Origin: Candidatus Hydrogenedentota bacterium
GTDB lineage: Bacteria > Hydrogenedentota > Hydrogenedentia > Hydrogenedentales > SLHB01
Assembly (NCBI GenBank): GCA_016209895.1
Contig: JACQVH010000212.1
Location: forward strand, 1 to 32,220
Length of the DNA stretch: 32,220 nucleotides
Reading direction: 5' to 3'
In this document: positions 9,100 through 15,817 of the stretch, one piece after another
Numbering within the stretch: the stretch's first letter is position 1
Layout of the letters: every line of letters begins with the position of its first letter
Program-made: the position numbers and the translations under genes
The notes under the pieces: generated by a model
Told to the model about the DNA's origin: nothing
The model's database searches: none
The model's input: the letters and a program-made list of their open reading frames with translations, nothing else

Positions 9100-9462
9100 A
9101 TGACAAAAATCCGGCTCGGTGAAATCGCTTACGCCCGCAGTGGTGACAAGGGCGCGAGCGCGAATATCGGTGTGATGGCTTACACACCGGCAGGATACGA
9201 TTTCTTGCGGCAGGCCCTGACCGCAGAACGCGTCGAGCAATTCTTCAAGCCCATGGGCGTGGGCAAAGTGACCCGCTACGAACTGCCCAACGTGCACGCG
9301 CTGAATTTCATCTTGCCGGATATTCTGGCTGGTGGCGGCAGTCGCTCGCTACGAGTGGACGCCCAAGGCAAGGCGCTGGGACAAGCCCTCCTGGAAATGC
9401 CGATCGAGGTGCCGGAAGACTTGCTTCCCTCGTTACAGCTTGCAAGGAAGATGAATTCATGA
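9100..9462 (+). CDS. AtuA C-terminal-like small protein
   Basis: 120 residues matching the C-terminal domain of full-length AtuA: R-S-G-D-K-G near the N-terminus (about 15-20), then N-I-G-V-M-A, R-Y-E-L-P-N, A-L-N-F-I-L-P and G-G-G-S-R-S-L-R. Function is unknown; the natural reading is that it associates with the DUF1446 protein encoded just upstream to restore the two-domain architecture. Its stop overlaps the enoyl-CoA hydratase start by 4 bp (ATGA), so the two are translationally coupled. Cytoplasmic, with no signal peptide. A purine-rich GGAAGA lies about 9 bp before the ATG. Confidence 0.85.
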   Translation: MTKIRLGEIAYARSGDKGASANIGVMAYTPAGYDFLRQALTAERVEQFFKPMGVGKVTRYELPNVHALNFILPDILAGGGSRSLRVDAQGKALGQALLEMPIEVPEDLLPSLQLARKMNS

Positions 9463-10250
9463 CCGAACCGCTCGTCCTAGTGCGTCGTGACCCACGCGGC
9501 GTTGTGCATCTTACCCTCAACCGCCCCGAGAAGCGCAATGCTCTAAACATTCCGCTGCTCGAAGCGCTATCCTATGCCCTCGACTCGGCCAATGACGCTC
9601 CGGTTACCCGCGCTATCGTGCTCGAAGGCGCCGGTCCTGCTTTCTGTGCGGGCTTGGACTTGGTCGAAGCGGCGAATCCGGACACGGCGGAAGAATCTGC
9701 AAACTTAATCGCGCATACGTTGCGGTCCATTCACGATTCTCCCAAGGTCACCCTGGCCGCGGCCCACGGCGCAGCGATTGCTGGCGGTGCCGGGCTGATG
9801 GCGGCCTGTGACCTCGTCGTTGCCGCGGCCGATCTCCGAACCGGCTTTCCGGAAGTTCGGCGCGGCTTGGTCGCGGCGCTGGTTATGACCGTGCTGTTGC
9901 GCCGGACCGCCGAGGGAGTAGCGCGTGAATTGCTTTTGCTGGGCGAAATCGTGGATGCTGGACGAGCACTCGAGTTCGGTCTCGTGAACCGCGTGGTCCC
10001 TGTGGCACAGTTGGCCGCTGAAATCGAGAAAGTGATCGATGCGGTGCTGCAAGGTGCGCCCGGCGCCATAGTGTCCACCAAGAAACTGATGAGGGAATTG
10101 CGGGGACAGAAGTTCGGCGAGGATTTAGAACGGGCGTTGAGCTTTCACAGTAATGCCCGGTTTTCAGAAGAGGCGCGAGAAGGAATGCGTGCCTTCCAAG
10201 AGAAACGAAAACCAAAATGGGCGACCGAAGGGGACGGGATGGCAGACTAA
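9459..10250 (+). CDS. Enoyl-CoA hydratase/isomerase (crotonase) family
   Basis: 263 residues, the normal length of the family. The oxyanion-hole segments are A-F-C-A-G-L-D (about 61-67) and G-A-A-I-A-G-G-A-G (about 104-112). Both catalytic glutamates of hydratases are present: Glu132 in F-P-E-V-R and Glu157 in A-R-E-L-L-L. True hydration is therefore plausible, not just another crotonase reaction. The glycine-rich turn after Glu132 reads G-L-V-A-A-L-V instead of G-x-x-P-G-A-G, a variation also found in hydratases acting on branched or glutaconyl-type CoA. It overlaps the AtuA C-terminal gene by 4 bp and likely hydrates the carboxylated enoyl-CoA (AtuE/LiuC-like role, inferred). Confidence 0.92.
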   Translation: MTEPLVLVRRDPRGVVHLTLNRPEKRNALNIPLLEALSYALDSANDAPVTRAIVLEGAGPAFCAGLDLVEAANPDTAEESANLIAHTLRSIHDSPKVTLAAAHGAAIAGGAGLMAACDLVVAAADLRTGFPEVRRGLVAALVMTVLLRRTAEGVARELLLLGEIVDAGRALEFGLVNRVVPVAQLAAEIEKVIDAVLQGAPGAIVSTKKLMRELRGQKFGEDLERALSFHSNARFSEEAREGMRAFQEKRKPKWATEGDGMAD

Positions 10251-10258
10251 AAAGTCTG
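10243..10258 (+). repeat. Hairpin overlapping the hydratase stop codon
   Basis: CAGACTAAAAAGTCTG is a perfect 6-bp stem with a 4-nt loop; the TAA stop lies in the stem-loop. It is followed by TCCCAC, not a T run, so termination is doubtful. It forms the last codons of the hydratase and looks like a dispersed hairpin that has joined the gene end. Confidence 0.55.
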
Positions 10259-10317
10259 TCCCACAGGTTAAGACGTATGAAGTCACGTTGCGGATGATAA
10301 GGTGAGGAGGGATCAAC

Positions 10318-10593
10318 ATGACGGCCGAGATTAGCGCAGAATTCTCCCAAGCAGCCGAAGACGTAAAGAAACTGTCGGAACGGCCCGACAACCTGACCAT
10401 GCTGCGTCTTTACGCGCTGTACAAACAAGGCTCGCAAGGAAATTGTACCGGAGCGCGTCCTGGAATGATGGACTTCGTGGGCCGTGCCAAGTATGACGCC
10501 TGGAAAGCGCTGGAAGGAACATCGCCGGACGAGGCGATGAAGCAATACATCGAACTGGTTCGCAGTCTCAAAGACGAAGACAAGAAAAAGTGA
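10318..10593 (+). CDS. Acyl-CoA-binding protein (ACBP)
   Basis: 91 residues, the length of eukaryotic ACBP. It forms a four-helix bundle that binds long-chain acyl-CoA in the cytosol. Family residues are clear: Y-K-Q (35-37), R-P-G-M (47-50), the K-Y-D-A-W signature (58-62) with Lys58, and Tyr77. It has a strong ribosome-binding site (GGAGG, 10306-10310). ACBP is widespread in eukaryotes but scattered in bacteria. Its place inside a beta-oxidation-type operon, between the hydratase and the SDR, suggests that the pathway handles acyl-CoAs long enough to need a carrier, in line with the VLCAD-type dehydrogenase. The C-terminus is lysine-rich. Confidence 0.95.
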   Translation: MTAEISAEFSQAAEDVKKLSERPDNLTMLRLYALYKQGSQGNCTGARPGMMDFVGRAKYDAWKALEGTSPDEAMKQYIELVRSLKDEDKKK

Positions 10594-10596
10594 CGG

Positions 10597-10659
10597 GTTC
10601 CGAGTACCGAGTTCCGAGCCACTGATCACCGACCATTGATTACTGGCCACTACTCACGG
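10597..10659 (+). repeat. Degenerate 7-bp tandem array before the SDR gene
   Basis: Nine heptamers without a gap: GTTCCGA, GTACCGA, GTTCCGA, GCCACTG, ATCACCG, ACCATTG, ATTACTG, GCCACTA, CTCACGG. The order (CCGA-type units, then ACTG-type units, then a GxCACTA unit) matches the array at 7570-7604. The last unit contributes to the Shine-Dalgarno site GGGAG (10658-10662) of the next gene. Confidence 0.65.
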
Positions 10660-10667
10660 GAGTTCCA

Positions 10668-11483
10668 ATGGATCGAACTGCATTCATCACTGGCGCGAGC
10701 CGAGGAATCGGCAAAGCGATCGCCCTGAAATTGGCGAAAGAAGGGTGGAATATCGTCATCGCGGCGAAGAGCACGCACGAGACGCCGAAGCTGCCGGGAA
10801 CGATCTACAGCGCAGCCGAGGAAGTGTCGTGTTACGGAACGAAGGTGTTGCCCGTGGTGTGTAACGTCGCTTTACAAGATGATATTGATCGCGCCGTGGA
10901 AAAGTCGTTGACGGAGTTCGGTCACCTGGATGCGCTCATCCATAATGCCGGCGCCCTCTGGTGGCGCGATGTGGTAGACACCCCGATGAAGCGATTCGAC
11001 CTGGTGATGAATGTCAACGTCCGGGCCGGATTCGCGCTGACTGCCGCATTCCTCCCAGGCATGATCCAGCGAAACCGAGGACACATTATTATGATGTCGC
11101 CGCCCGTGGACCTGGCGGTTATCCCGGGCCACATCGCCTATATGATCAGCAAGTTCGGTATGACCATGATCGTCCACGGACTAGCCGAGGAGCTCGCGCG
11201 ATCCGAGGTGAGCGCCACCGCACTCTGGCCGAAAACGATGATCGAATCGTACGCCACGATCAACTATAGGCTGGGAGACCCGTCGGTCTGGCGGAAGGCC
11301 GATATCCTCGCAGACGCCACCCATGAAATCCTGCAGCGACCCAAAGAGACCAAGGGCCAGGCCCTGATTGATGAGGATTTCCTACGTTCCCTCGGAAACA
11401 CGGACTTTGACCAATACAAATGCGTTCCGGAAGGACAACCGGCCCTCCTCGATTCCGCCGCCATGCGCGCAGCCAAGAGCTGA
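10668..11483 (+). CDS. HSDL2-like short-chain dehydrogenase/reductase
   Basis: 271 residues with a Rossmann fold. The cofactor motif is T-G-A-S-R-G-I-G (8-15), followed by H-N-A-G (92-95), and the catalytic set is Ser144, Tyr158 and Lys162 (Y-M-I-S-K). Long stretches read like human HSDL2: the segment after the cofactor motif (I-A-A-K, P-K-L-P-G-T-I-Y-S-A-A-E-E), S-P-P-V-D-L, and A-L-W-P-K-T. HSDL2 is a peroxisomal SDR tied to fatty-acid metabolism, without its sterol-carrier domain here. As the last gene of the operon it could oxidise a 3-hydroxyacyl-CoA or reduce/oxidise a related intermediate, comparable to AtuB/AtuG. The substrate is not determinable from sequence. GGGAG lies 5 bp before the ATG. 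Confidence 0.92.
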   Translation: MDRTAFITGASRGIGKAIALKLAKEGWNIVIAAKSTHETPKLPGTIYSAAEEVSCYGTKVLPVVCNVALQDDIDRAVEKSLTEFGHLDALIHNAGALWWRDVVDTPMKRFDLVMNVNVRAGFALTAAFLPGMIQRNRGHIIMMSPPVDLAVIPGHIAYMISKFGMTMIVHGLAEELARSEVSATALWPKTMIESYATINYRLGDPSVWRKADILADATHEILQRPKETKGQALIDEDFLRSLGNTDFDQYKCVPEGQPALLDSAAMRAAKS

Positions 11484-11583
11484 CTTCGTGGCCCGGCCTC
11501 GCGCCTGGAGGAATGAAACCACCAGTAGGACTGCCGGTATGAGGCAGGTCCCGTGAGGGTCCCTGGAGCGTGGAGATTTTTCG

Positions 11584-11653
11584 CCCATTACAAATGGGAG
11601 ATGCGCTCGGTGCTAATGTAGCTCCCATTCGTAATGGGAGTCCCCGTAGGGAC
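11584..11653. repeat. Cluster of three hairpins between convergent genes
   Basis: In the 170-bp gap between the SDR and the convergent symporter gene are CCCATTACAAATGGG (11584-11598), CTCCCATTCGTAATGGGAG (11622-11640) and GTCCCCGTAGGGAC (11640-11653). All have short loops. The right arm of the first can also pair perfectly over 8 bp with the left arm of the second, so alternative folds exist. None has a T run. It may act as a bidirectional terminator or be dispersed palindromic repeats. Confidence 0.6.
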
Positions 11654-14239
11654 CTATTGCCGATCAAGAAACCTGCAACTTCCAGCGCCCGAGACCCTGT
11701 ACCCTAAACCCGAGACCCGAACCCCGAAGCTTACGACATATCCCACCACAAAGCTCGTGATGAACCCGATAGCCGCGTATAAGAAGAAATGAATCTGCGT
11801 ACTTTGCTGCACCCCGATTACCACGGCGGCGCTCACCGCCGCGCCCATGAGCGCTCCGGAACCGGTTGCGCGCCGTGTGAGCATCCCCAGCGCAAAAAGG
11901 CCGGCCAGTCCGCTGCCGACTAGGCCGAGTATCTGCAGCCAAAAATCGAAGATCACCCCAACCTCGGTGTGCGCCAGGATCAACGCCGTGCCGGTTCCGA
12001 TCGCACCGAGCCCCCAGGTCAGACGGCGGGCTAATGCCAACGCCGTTGCATCTGAAGCGTTGGGGCGCAGGGGTCGGTAGAAGTCGGTAATCAGTACCGT
12101 CGCCACGCTGTTCAGGCTGCTGTCCAACGTGGACATGGCCGCTGCGAAAAGCCCGCCAATCACCAGTCCGGCCAAACCTCCCGGCAACTGCTGAACGATA
12201 AACAAAGGAAGTATGGCATCAGTGCGCAGCGTCGGATCAAGGCGCTCTGGATGCGCTTTGTAGAACACAAACAAGGCCGTTCCCAGCCCGAAGAAGATCA
12301 GCGAGACCGGAATAGTGAGCCACGCGTTGGTCCAAATCGCGCGCGCCGCCCCGCGCTCGGTCGCCGTGGTCAAGTAGCGCTGCACAATGCACTGGTCGGC
12401 GGTCATGGGATACGCGTTCGCGAAGAAGTTACCGACAATTGCTACCCACACGGCCGTCGTCGTCGGATCCCAGGTCCAATTGAACGTGTGAAACTTGCCC
12501 GCATCGTGCGCGATTGACAGCACCGCGGGCATACCACCTTCTACATCGGCACTCACAATGAGAAAGACGATAACAGCCCCTAACAGGAGCACGAAGCACT
12601 GCACCACGTCCGTCCAGATGACGGCCTCAATTCCTCCCAACGCCGTGTAAATGGTGGTCAGTATACCCATCAGCAAGATACACGTATTCACGTCCAACCC
12701 CGTAGCCGCGGACAGCGCCATCGAAGGAAGATAGAGCACAATGCTGATCCGCCCGATCTGAAAAATGATGAACACGAGACTGCCGTAAATGCGCGTAAGA
12801 CGATTGAATCGTCGCTCTAAGTATTCGTACGCCGTCGTGATGGTGAATCGCCGATAGTGCGGCAAATAGAACCACACCACGCACGGCGCCATCAGCAGGA
12901 TGCCCAGGTTGACGAGAATAAATACCCAGTCCGTCGCGTAGGCCTTCGCCGGAATGCTCAAGTACGTAATCGAACTGAGCGACGTGCCGAAAATGCTCAA
13001 ACCCACCGCCCACCACGGTACACGCCGACCACCCAGGAAAAAGTCTTCTGTGGACTTCTCGCGCGGGGCGATGTATACGCCAATCAGAATAACGCCTGCG
13101 AAATAAAGCAACAGAACTACATAGTCACTCCATCGGAACCCACTCGTCCGCTTGCTGAACGTGGCCAGAAGTCCACGGGTCTCGGCTCCCGCTTCTGCCT
13201 GCTCCGTGCCCATGAGAACGAATTGACTGCGCCAAGTGAACGCATGCGCAACCTCGATACCCGGCAAGACCGTCCCCAGCGACGTCCAAGTGTCCGTGAT
13301 CACGTGGTACGCGAGAACTTCATATTGGAACTTCTGATGTGAGGCGTTCTCAGTAGATGCGTTCAGCGTTCCGTTTTCTGAACCGAACGTAAGAACATGC
13401 GAAGGACCGAACGCCGTGGCCGCCACCATCGTGTGCGGGACGTCTGCCACTCGCCGCCAGCCCTGTCCTGGCGAATACCGATAGGCATCCTGTAATTCTG
13501 TGCTTTCCCCGCCCACCGAGCGCGTGCTGCCTCCAAACAAATACAACGACCCGCTCTGCGCCACGATCACGGGGCGAATGCGCCCCGACTCGGGAAGCGG
13601 TTCGAGTTCATTCCATCGAGGATCGGACTGATTCAAGTCAAGTTCCCAGAAGCTGCGCAACGGTTCCGGCGCGTCCGGAGCGCTTAAACCGCCCGCGACG
13701 TAAATCTTGCTGCCGAGGGTTGCCGCTCCTGCCAGCGCACACGAGTTCGGTAAATCGGGAAGGGACCGGACATGGGTGCCCCGATGCCCATCGAACGTGA
13801 TCGCCGACACGGTGCGGAGAAACTCTCTTTGCGACCGACCACCGATGCATATCAGCATATTCGTGGTGGTTGCCGCAGCGCCGGACGCAACGAGCGAATC
13901 CGGCAAGTCACGTTTCACCATTTGCCATTGGCGGCGGTTTGGGTCCAGACAATAGATCGAATCACTTACGACTTCCGTCCCGTGGTCATCAGCATAAACG
14001 CCACCGGCGACCACCAGCGCGTCCCCCACGACGCCGCTAAAGTATTCCCTCAAAGGAAGCGGCAAGGCCGGCAACTGGTCCCATGCAAAGTAGCCACGCG
14101 CGGGCTCTTCGGCCTGAGCCGAAACGCTCCGGAACGCTGTGAGTATCACTATCAAACATAGGGCGAAGCCGGCGCCGCGCCTCATGCATTGAAGAAGACG
14201 AGAGCGCGCTTCCCGTAATCCGAATTCCTTCCGCGTCAT
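11654..14239 (-). CDS. Kelch (NanM-like) domain fused to a sodium:solute symporter
   Basis: 861 residues in two parts. The N-terminal signal segment (about residues 19-41, ending S-V-S-A) leads into a kelch beta-propeller (about 45-365) with repeated G-G-x(n)-W blades, like sialic acid mutarotase NanM. From about residue 371 follows an SSS-family membrane domain with many hydrophobic helices, including E-D-F-F-L-G-G-R and S-I-F-G-T-S-L-S-S-I-T, typical of Na+/sugar symporters. A periplasmic propeller could capture or epimerise a sugar that the permease then imports with sodium. The gene diverges from anmK, which points to an amino-sugar substrate such as anhydro-MurNAc or sialic acid (inference). 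The last 16 or so residues (V-R-V-S-G-L-G-Y-R-V-S-G) are encoded by a 7-bp array, so the natural C-terminus was probably shorter. No clear Shine-Dalgarno site; Met19 is an alternative start. Confidence 0.9.
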   Translation of the reverse strand: MTRKEFGLREARSRLLQCMRRGAGFALCLIVILTAFRSVSAQAEEPARGYFAWDQLPALPLPLREYFSGVVGDALVVAGGVYADDHGTEVVSDSIYCLDPNRRQWQMVKRDLPDSLVASGAAATTTNMLICIGGRSQREFLRTVSAITFDGHRGTHVRSLPDLPNSCALAGAATLGSKIYVAGGLSAPDAPEPLRSFWELDLNQSDPRWNELEPLPESGRIRPVIVAQSGSLYLFGGSTRSVGGESTELQDAYRYSPGQGWRRVADVPHTMVAATAFGPSHVLTFGSENGTLNASTENASHQKFQYEVLAYHVITDTWTSLGTVLPGIEVAHAFTWRSQFVLMGTEQAEAGAETRGLLATFSKRTSGFRWSDYVVLLLYFAGVILIGVYIAPREKSTEDFFLGGRRVPWWAVGLSIFGTSLSSITYLSIPAKAYATDWVFILVNLGILLMAPCVVWFYLPHYRRFTITTAYEYLERRFNRLTRIYGSLVFIIFQIGRISIVLYLPSMALSAATGLDVNTCILLMGILTTIYTALGGIEAVIWTDVVQCFVLLLGAVIVFLIVSADVEGGMPAVLSIAHDAGKFHTFNWTWDPTTTAVWVAIVGNFFANAYPMTADQCIVQRYLTTATERGAARAIWTNAWLTIPVSLIFFGLGTALFVFYKAHPERLDPTLRTDAILPLFIVQQLPGGLAGLVIGGLFAAAMSTLDSSLNSVATVLITDFYRPLRPNASDATALALARRLTWGLGAIGTGTALILAHTEVGVIFDFWLQILGLVGSGLAGLFALGMLTRRATGSGALMGAAVSAAVVIGVQQSTQIHFFLYAAIGFITSFVVGYVVSFGVRVSGLGYRVSGAGSCRFLDRQ
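11688..11729. repeat. Six 7-bp units, CCCNNNN, in the symporter 3' end
   Basis: CCCGAGA, CCCTGTA, CCCTAAA, CCCGAGA, CCCGAAC, CCCGAAG follow without a gap. The first three bases are fixed and the other four vary. On the coding (minus) strand they read like telomere-type units, for example TTTAGGG and TCTCGGG. The array lies inside the coding sequence and gives the pseudo-repetitive tail of the symporter. Confidence 0.75.
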
Positions 14240-14290
14240 GGCAACATCCGAGCAAAATACCTGCGAAAAGTCAATCTCGCTACGATGTAG

Positions 14291-14452
14291 CGTCCGGCCT
14301 CTGCGCCGGACGAATCACGTCAGCTCGCGTGCTCAGACAATACATTCTTGCTAGACTGGCTTCTGTGGAGCAGACATTCTTGTCTGCGGCCATGTTTTGC
14401 GTGGCAAGTCGCGTCCGACCCTTGGACGCCTCAGGAGCCTCTGTGTCGGACG
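14291..14452. repeat. Palindromic elements in the symporter-anmK divergent region
   Basis: The 246-bp gap holds CGTCCGGC/GCCGGACG (14291-14312, 6-nt loop), GCAGACATTCTTGTCTGC (14370-14387, 7-bp stem, TTCT loop), GCGTCC/GGACGC (14411-14429), and a longer pairing of CGTCCGAC (14412-14419) with GTCGGACG (14445-14452). The first and last elements both end in GGACGAATCA, so they are two copies of one element, as in REP-type pairs. The promoters of both divergent genes must lie here too; I see no clear one. Confidence 0.6.
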
Positions 14453-14485
14453 AATCAAGTTCGCCTCTGGAAAGCGGAAAGAAAA

Positions 14486-15643
14486 ATGTGGCCTACTGAA
14501 ATCGCGAATCGCGAATCGCGAAATGCCATCGGCTTGATGTCCGGCTCCTCCTGCGACGGCGTAGACGCGGCATTGGTGCGCCTTGCCGGAACCGGACCTA
14601 CGTTGACCGCCGAACTGTTGTGCTTTGAGACTTTCCCCTATCCCTGCGATTTCAGGCGCCGTCTCCTCGCCTCGGAAAAAGACGCCCGCGAAGTCTGCCT
14701 CTTGAATGTGACCTTGGGCACGCTCTTCGCTCAAGCCGCTCAAGCGATGAAAGACTGCGGCGTCGCCAGCGGTACACGCGTTGACTTCATAGCATCCCAC
14801 GGCCATACCGTGGCGCATCTCCCGCCGCGTAACAATGCCGCTACCTCGGCTACGCTCCAAATCGGCGAGCCCGCGATCATCGCGCAAACCTGCGGCGTAC
14901 CGGTCGTATCCGATTTCCGTCCCGCGGACATGGCTGCAGGCGGGCAGGGCGCCCCGCTGGTGCCGTACGCCGATTGGGTGCTGTTCCGCCGGCCGGACTG
15001 TACCATCGCATGCCTGAACATCGGCGGAATCGCGAATGTTACCGTGGTTACTCCCCAAGTACACGACGTGTTCGCCTTCGACACCGGTCCCGGAAACATG
15101 CCGATTGACGGGCTGGTGCGAAGACTTACCCGTGGGAGGGAGCAGTACGATGAAGCCGGCGCGCTCGCCTCTAAAGGTAAGATTTTGGAGCCGCTGAAAG
15201 CCGTGCTGCTTGACGAGAGTTATTTCCGGCTCGCACCTCCAAAATCCACCGGGCGGGAAGAATTCGGCGAAAGATATCTTGAGTCGGTACTCCGGCTGCG
15301 CCATGATTTTCCGGTAGCGGACCTGGTAGCGACCGTCACTGGAGCGGTGGGGGAGAGTATCACGGCAGCAGTTCGACAGTTTGTATTGCCGCGGTGTCCA
15401 ATCGAGGAAGTGATAGTGAGTGGCGGCGGCGCTCATAACGTGACACTGATGCGGCATCTGCGTGCGGGGCTTCCTGAAATCCCGGCACGAACTAGCGATG
15501 ACTACGGTATCCCGGTGGATGCGCGCGAAGCCCTCGCGTTCGCCATACTCGGAAACGAAACTCTCTGCGGAACCCCCGCAAACGTTCCCAGCGCCACCGG
15601 TGCCCGCCGATCCGTCATCCTCGGCAGAATTACACCGGTGTAA
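14486..15643 (+). CDS. anmK: Anhydro-N-acetylmuramic acid kinase
   Basis: 385 residues (E. coli AnmK has 369). The enzyme cleaves and phosphorylates 1,6-anhydro-MurNAc to MurNAc-6-phosphate in cell-wall recycling. Diagnostic motifs: G-L-M-S-G-S-S-C-D-G-V-D (16-27), F-D-T-G-P-G-N-M-P-I-D, V-S-G-G-G-A-H-N, and D-A-R-E-A-L-A-F-A-I-L-G near the C-terminus. The frame is open upstream to 14348, but that part covers palindromic repeats and is not conserved. The ATG at 14486, preceded by GGAAAG (14476-14481), leaves a short leader before the first motif and fits the family. Part of this leader is encoded by a TCGCGAA x3 array. A terminator follows. No MurNAc-6-P etherase is in the window. Confidence 0.95.
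   Translation: MWPTEIANRESRNAIGLMSGSSCDGVDAALVRLAGTGPTLTAELLCFETFPYPCDFRRRLLASEKDAREVCLLNVTLGTLFAQAAQAMKDCGVASGTRVDFIASHGHTVAHLPPRNNAATSATLQIGEPAIIAQTCGVPVVSDFRPADMAAGGQGAPLVPYADWVLFRRPDCTIACLNIGGIANVTVVTPQVHDVFAFDTGPGNMPIDGLVRRLTRGREQYDEAGALASKGKILEPLKAVLLDESYFRLAPPKSTGREEFGERYLESVLRLRHDFPVADLVATVTGAVGESITAAVRQFVLPRCPIEEVIVSGGGAHNVTLMRHLRAGLPEIPARTSDDYGIPVDAREALAFAILGNETLCGTPANVPSATGARRSVILGRITPV
14502..14522 (+). repeat. Three perfect TCGCGAA heptamers at the anmK N-terminus
   Basis: TCGCGAA is repeated exactly three times and encodes part of the non-conserved leader (A-N-R-E-S-R-N) of AnmK, just before its first catalytic motif. Same 7-bp period as the other arrays in the window. Confidence 0.75.
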
Positions 15644-15673
15644 TAAGTCGTTCCCCCAACGCCTCTATGGACC

Positions 15674-15697
15674 GCGGTAGCTTGCTACCGCTTTTCT
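15674..15697 (+). terminator. Rho-independent terminator after anmK
   Basis: GCGGTAGC (15674-15681) pairs perfectly with GCTACCGC (15684-15691) across a minimal loop, followed by TTTTCT. It begins 31 bp after the anmK stop codon. Confidence 0.65.
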
Positions 15698-15699
15698 AA

Positions 15700-15805
15700 G
15701 GGGAGCGTGCTCCCCGTCCCGAATCCCGCGACTTTTCCTGTTTCCAAATGCCACCGCAGGGACGGCGGGCAAGCTCGCTCAGCCAGAGCGGAAGCAAGCT
15801 CCCGC
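15700..15805. repeat. Further palindromes between convergent anmK and SDR genes
   Basis: GGGGAGC/GCTCCCC with a 2-nt loop (15700-15715) follows the terminator at once. CGGGCAAGCTCGCTC (about 15766-15780) and GGAAGCAAGCTCCCGC (about 15790-15805) are related imperfect elements sharing GCAAGCTC. All resemble the terminator hairpin in having an AGC/GCT centre. Confidence 0.5.
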
Positions 15806-15817
15806 ACTCCACATTTG

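Noticed and set aside
14351-15457. A 368-codon open frame on the minus strand
   Set aside because: It is antisense to anmK, whose motifs are complete; no domain is recognisable in the antisense product.
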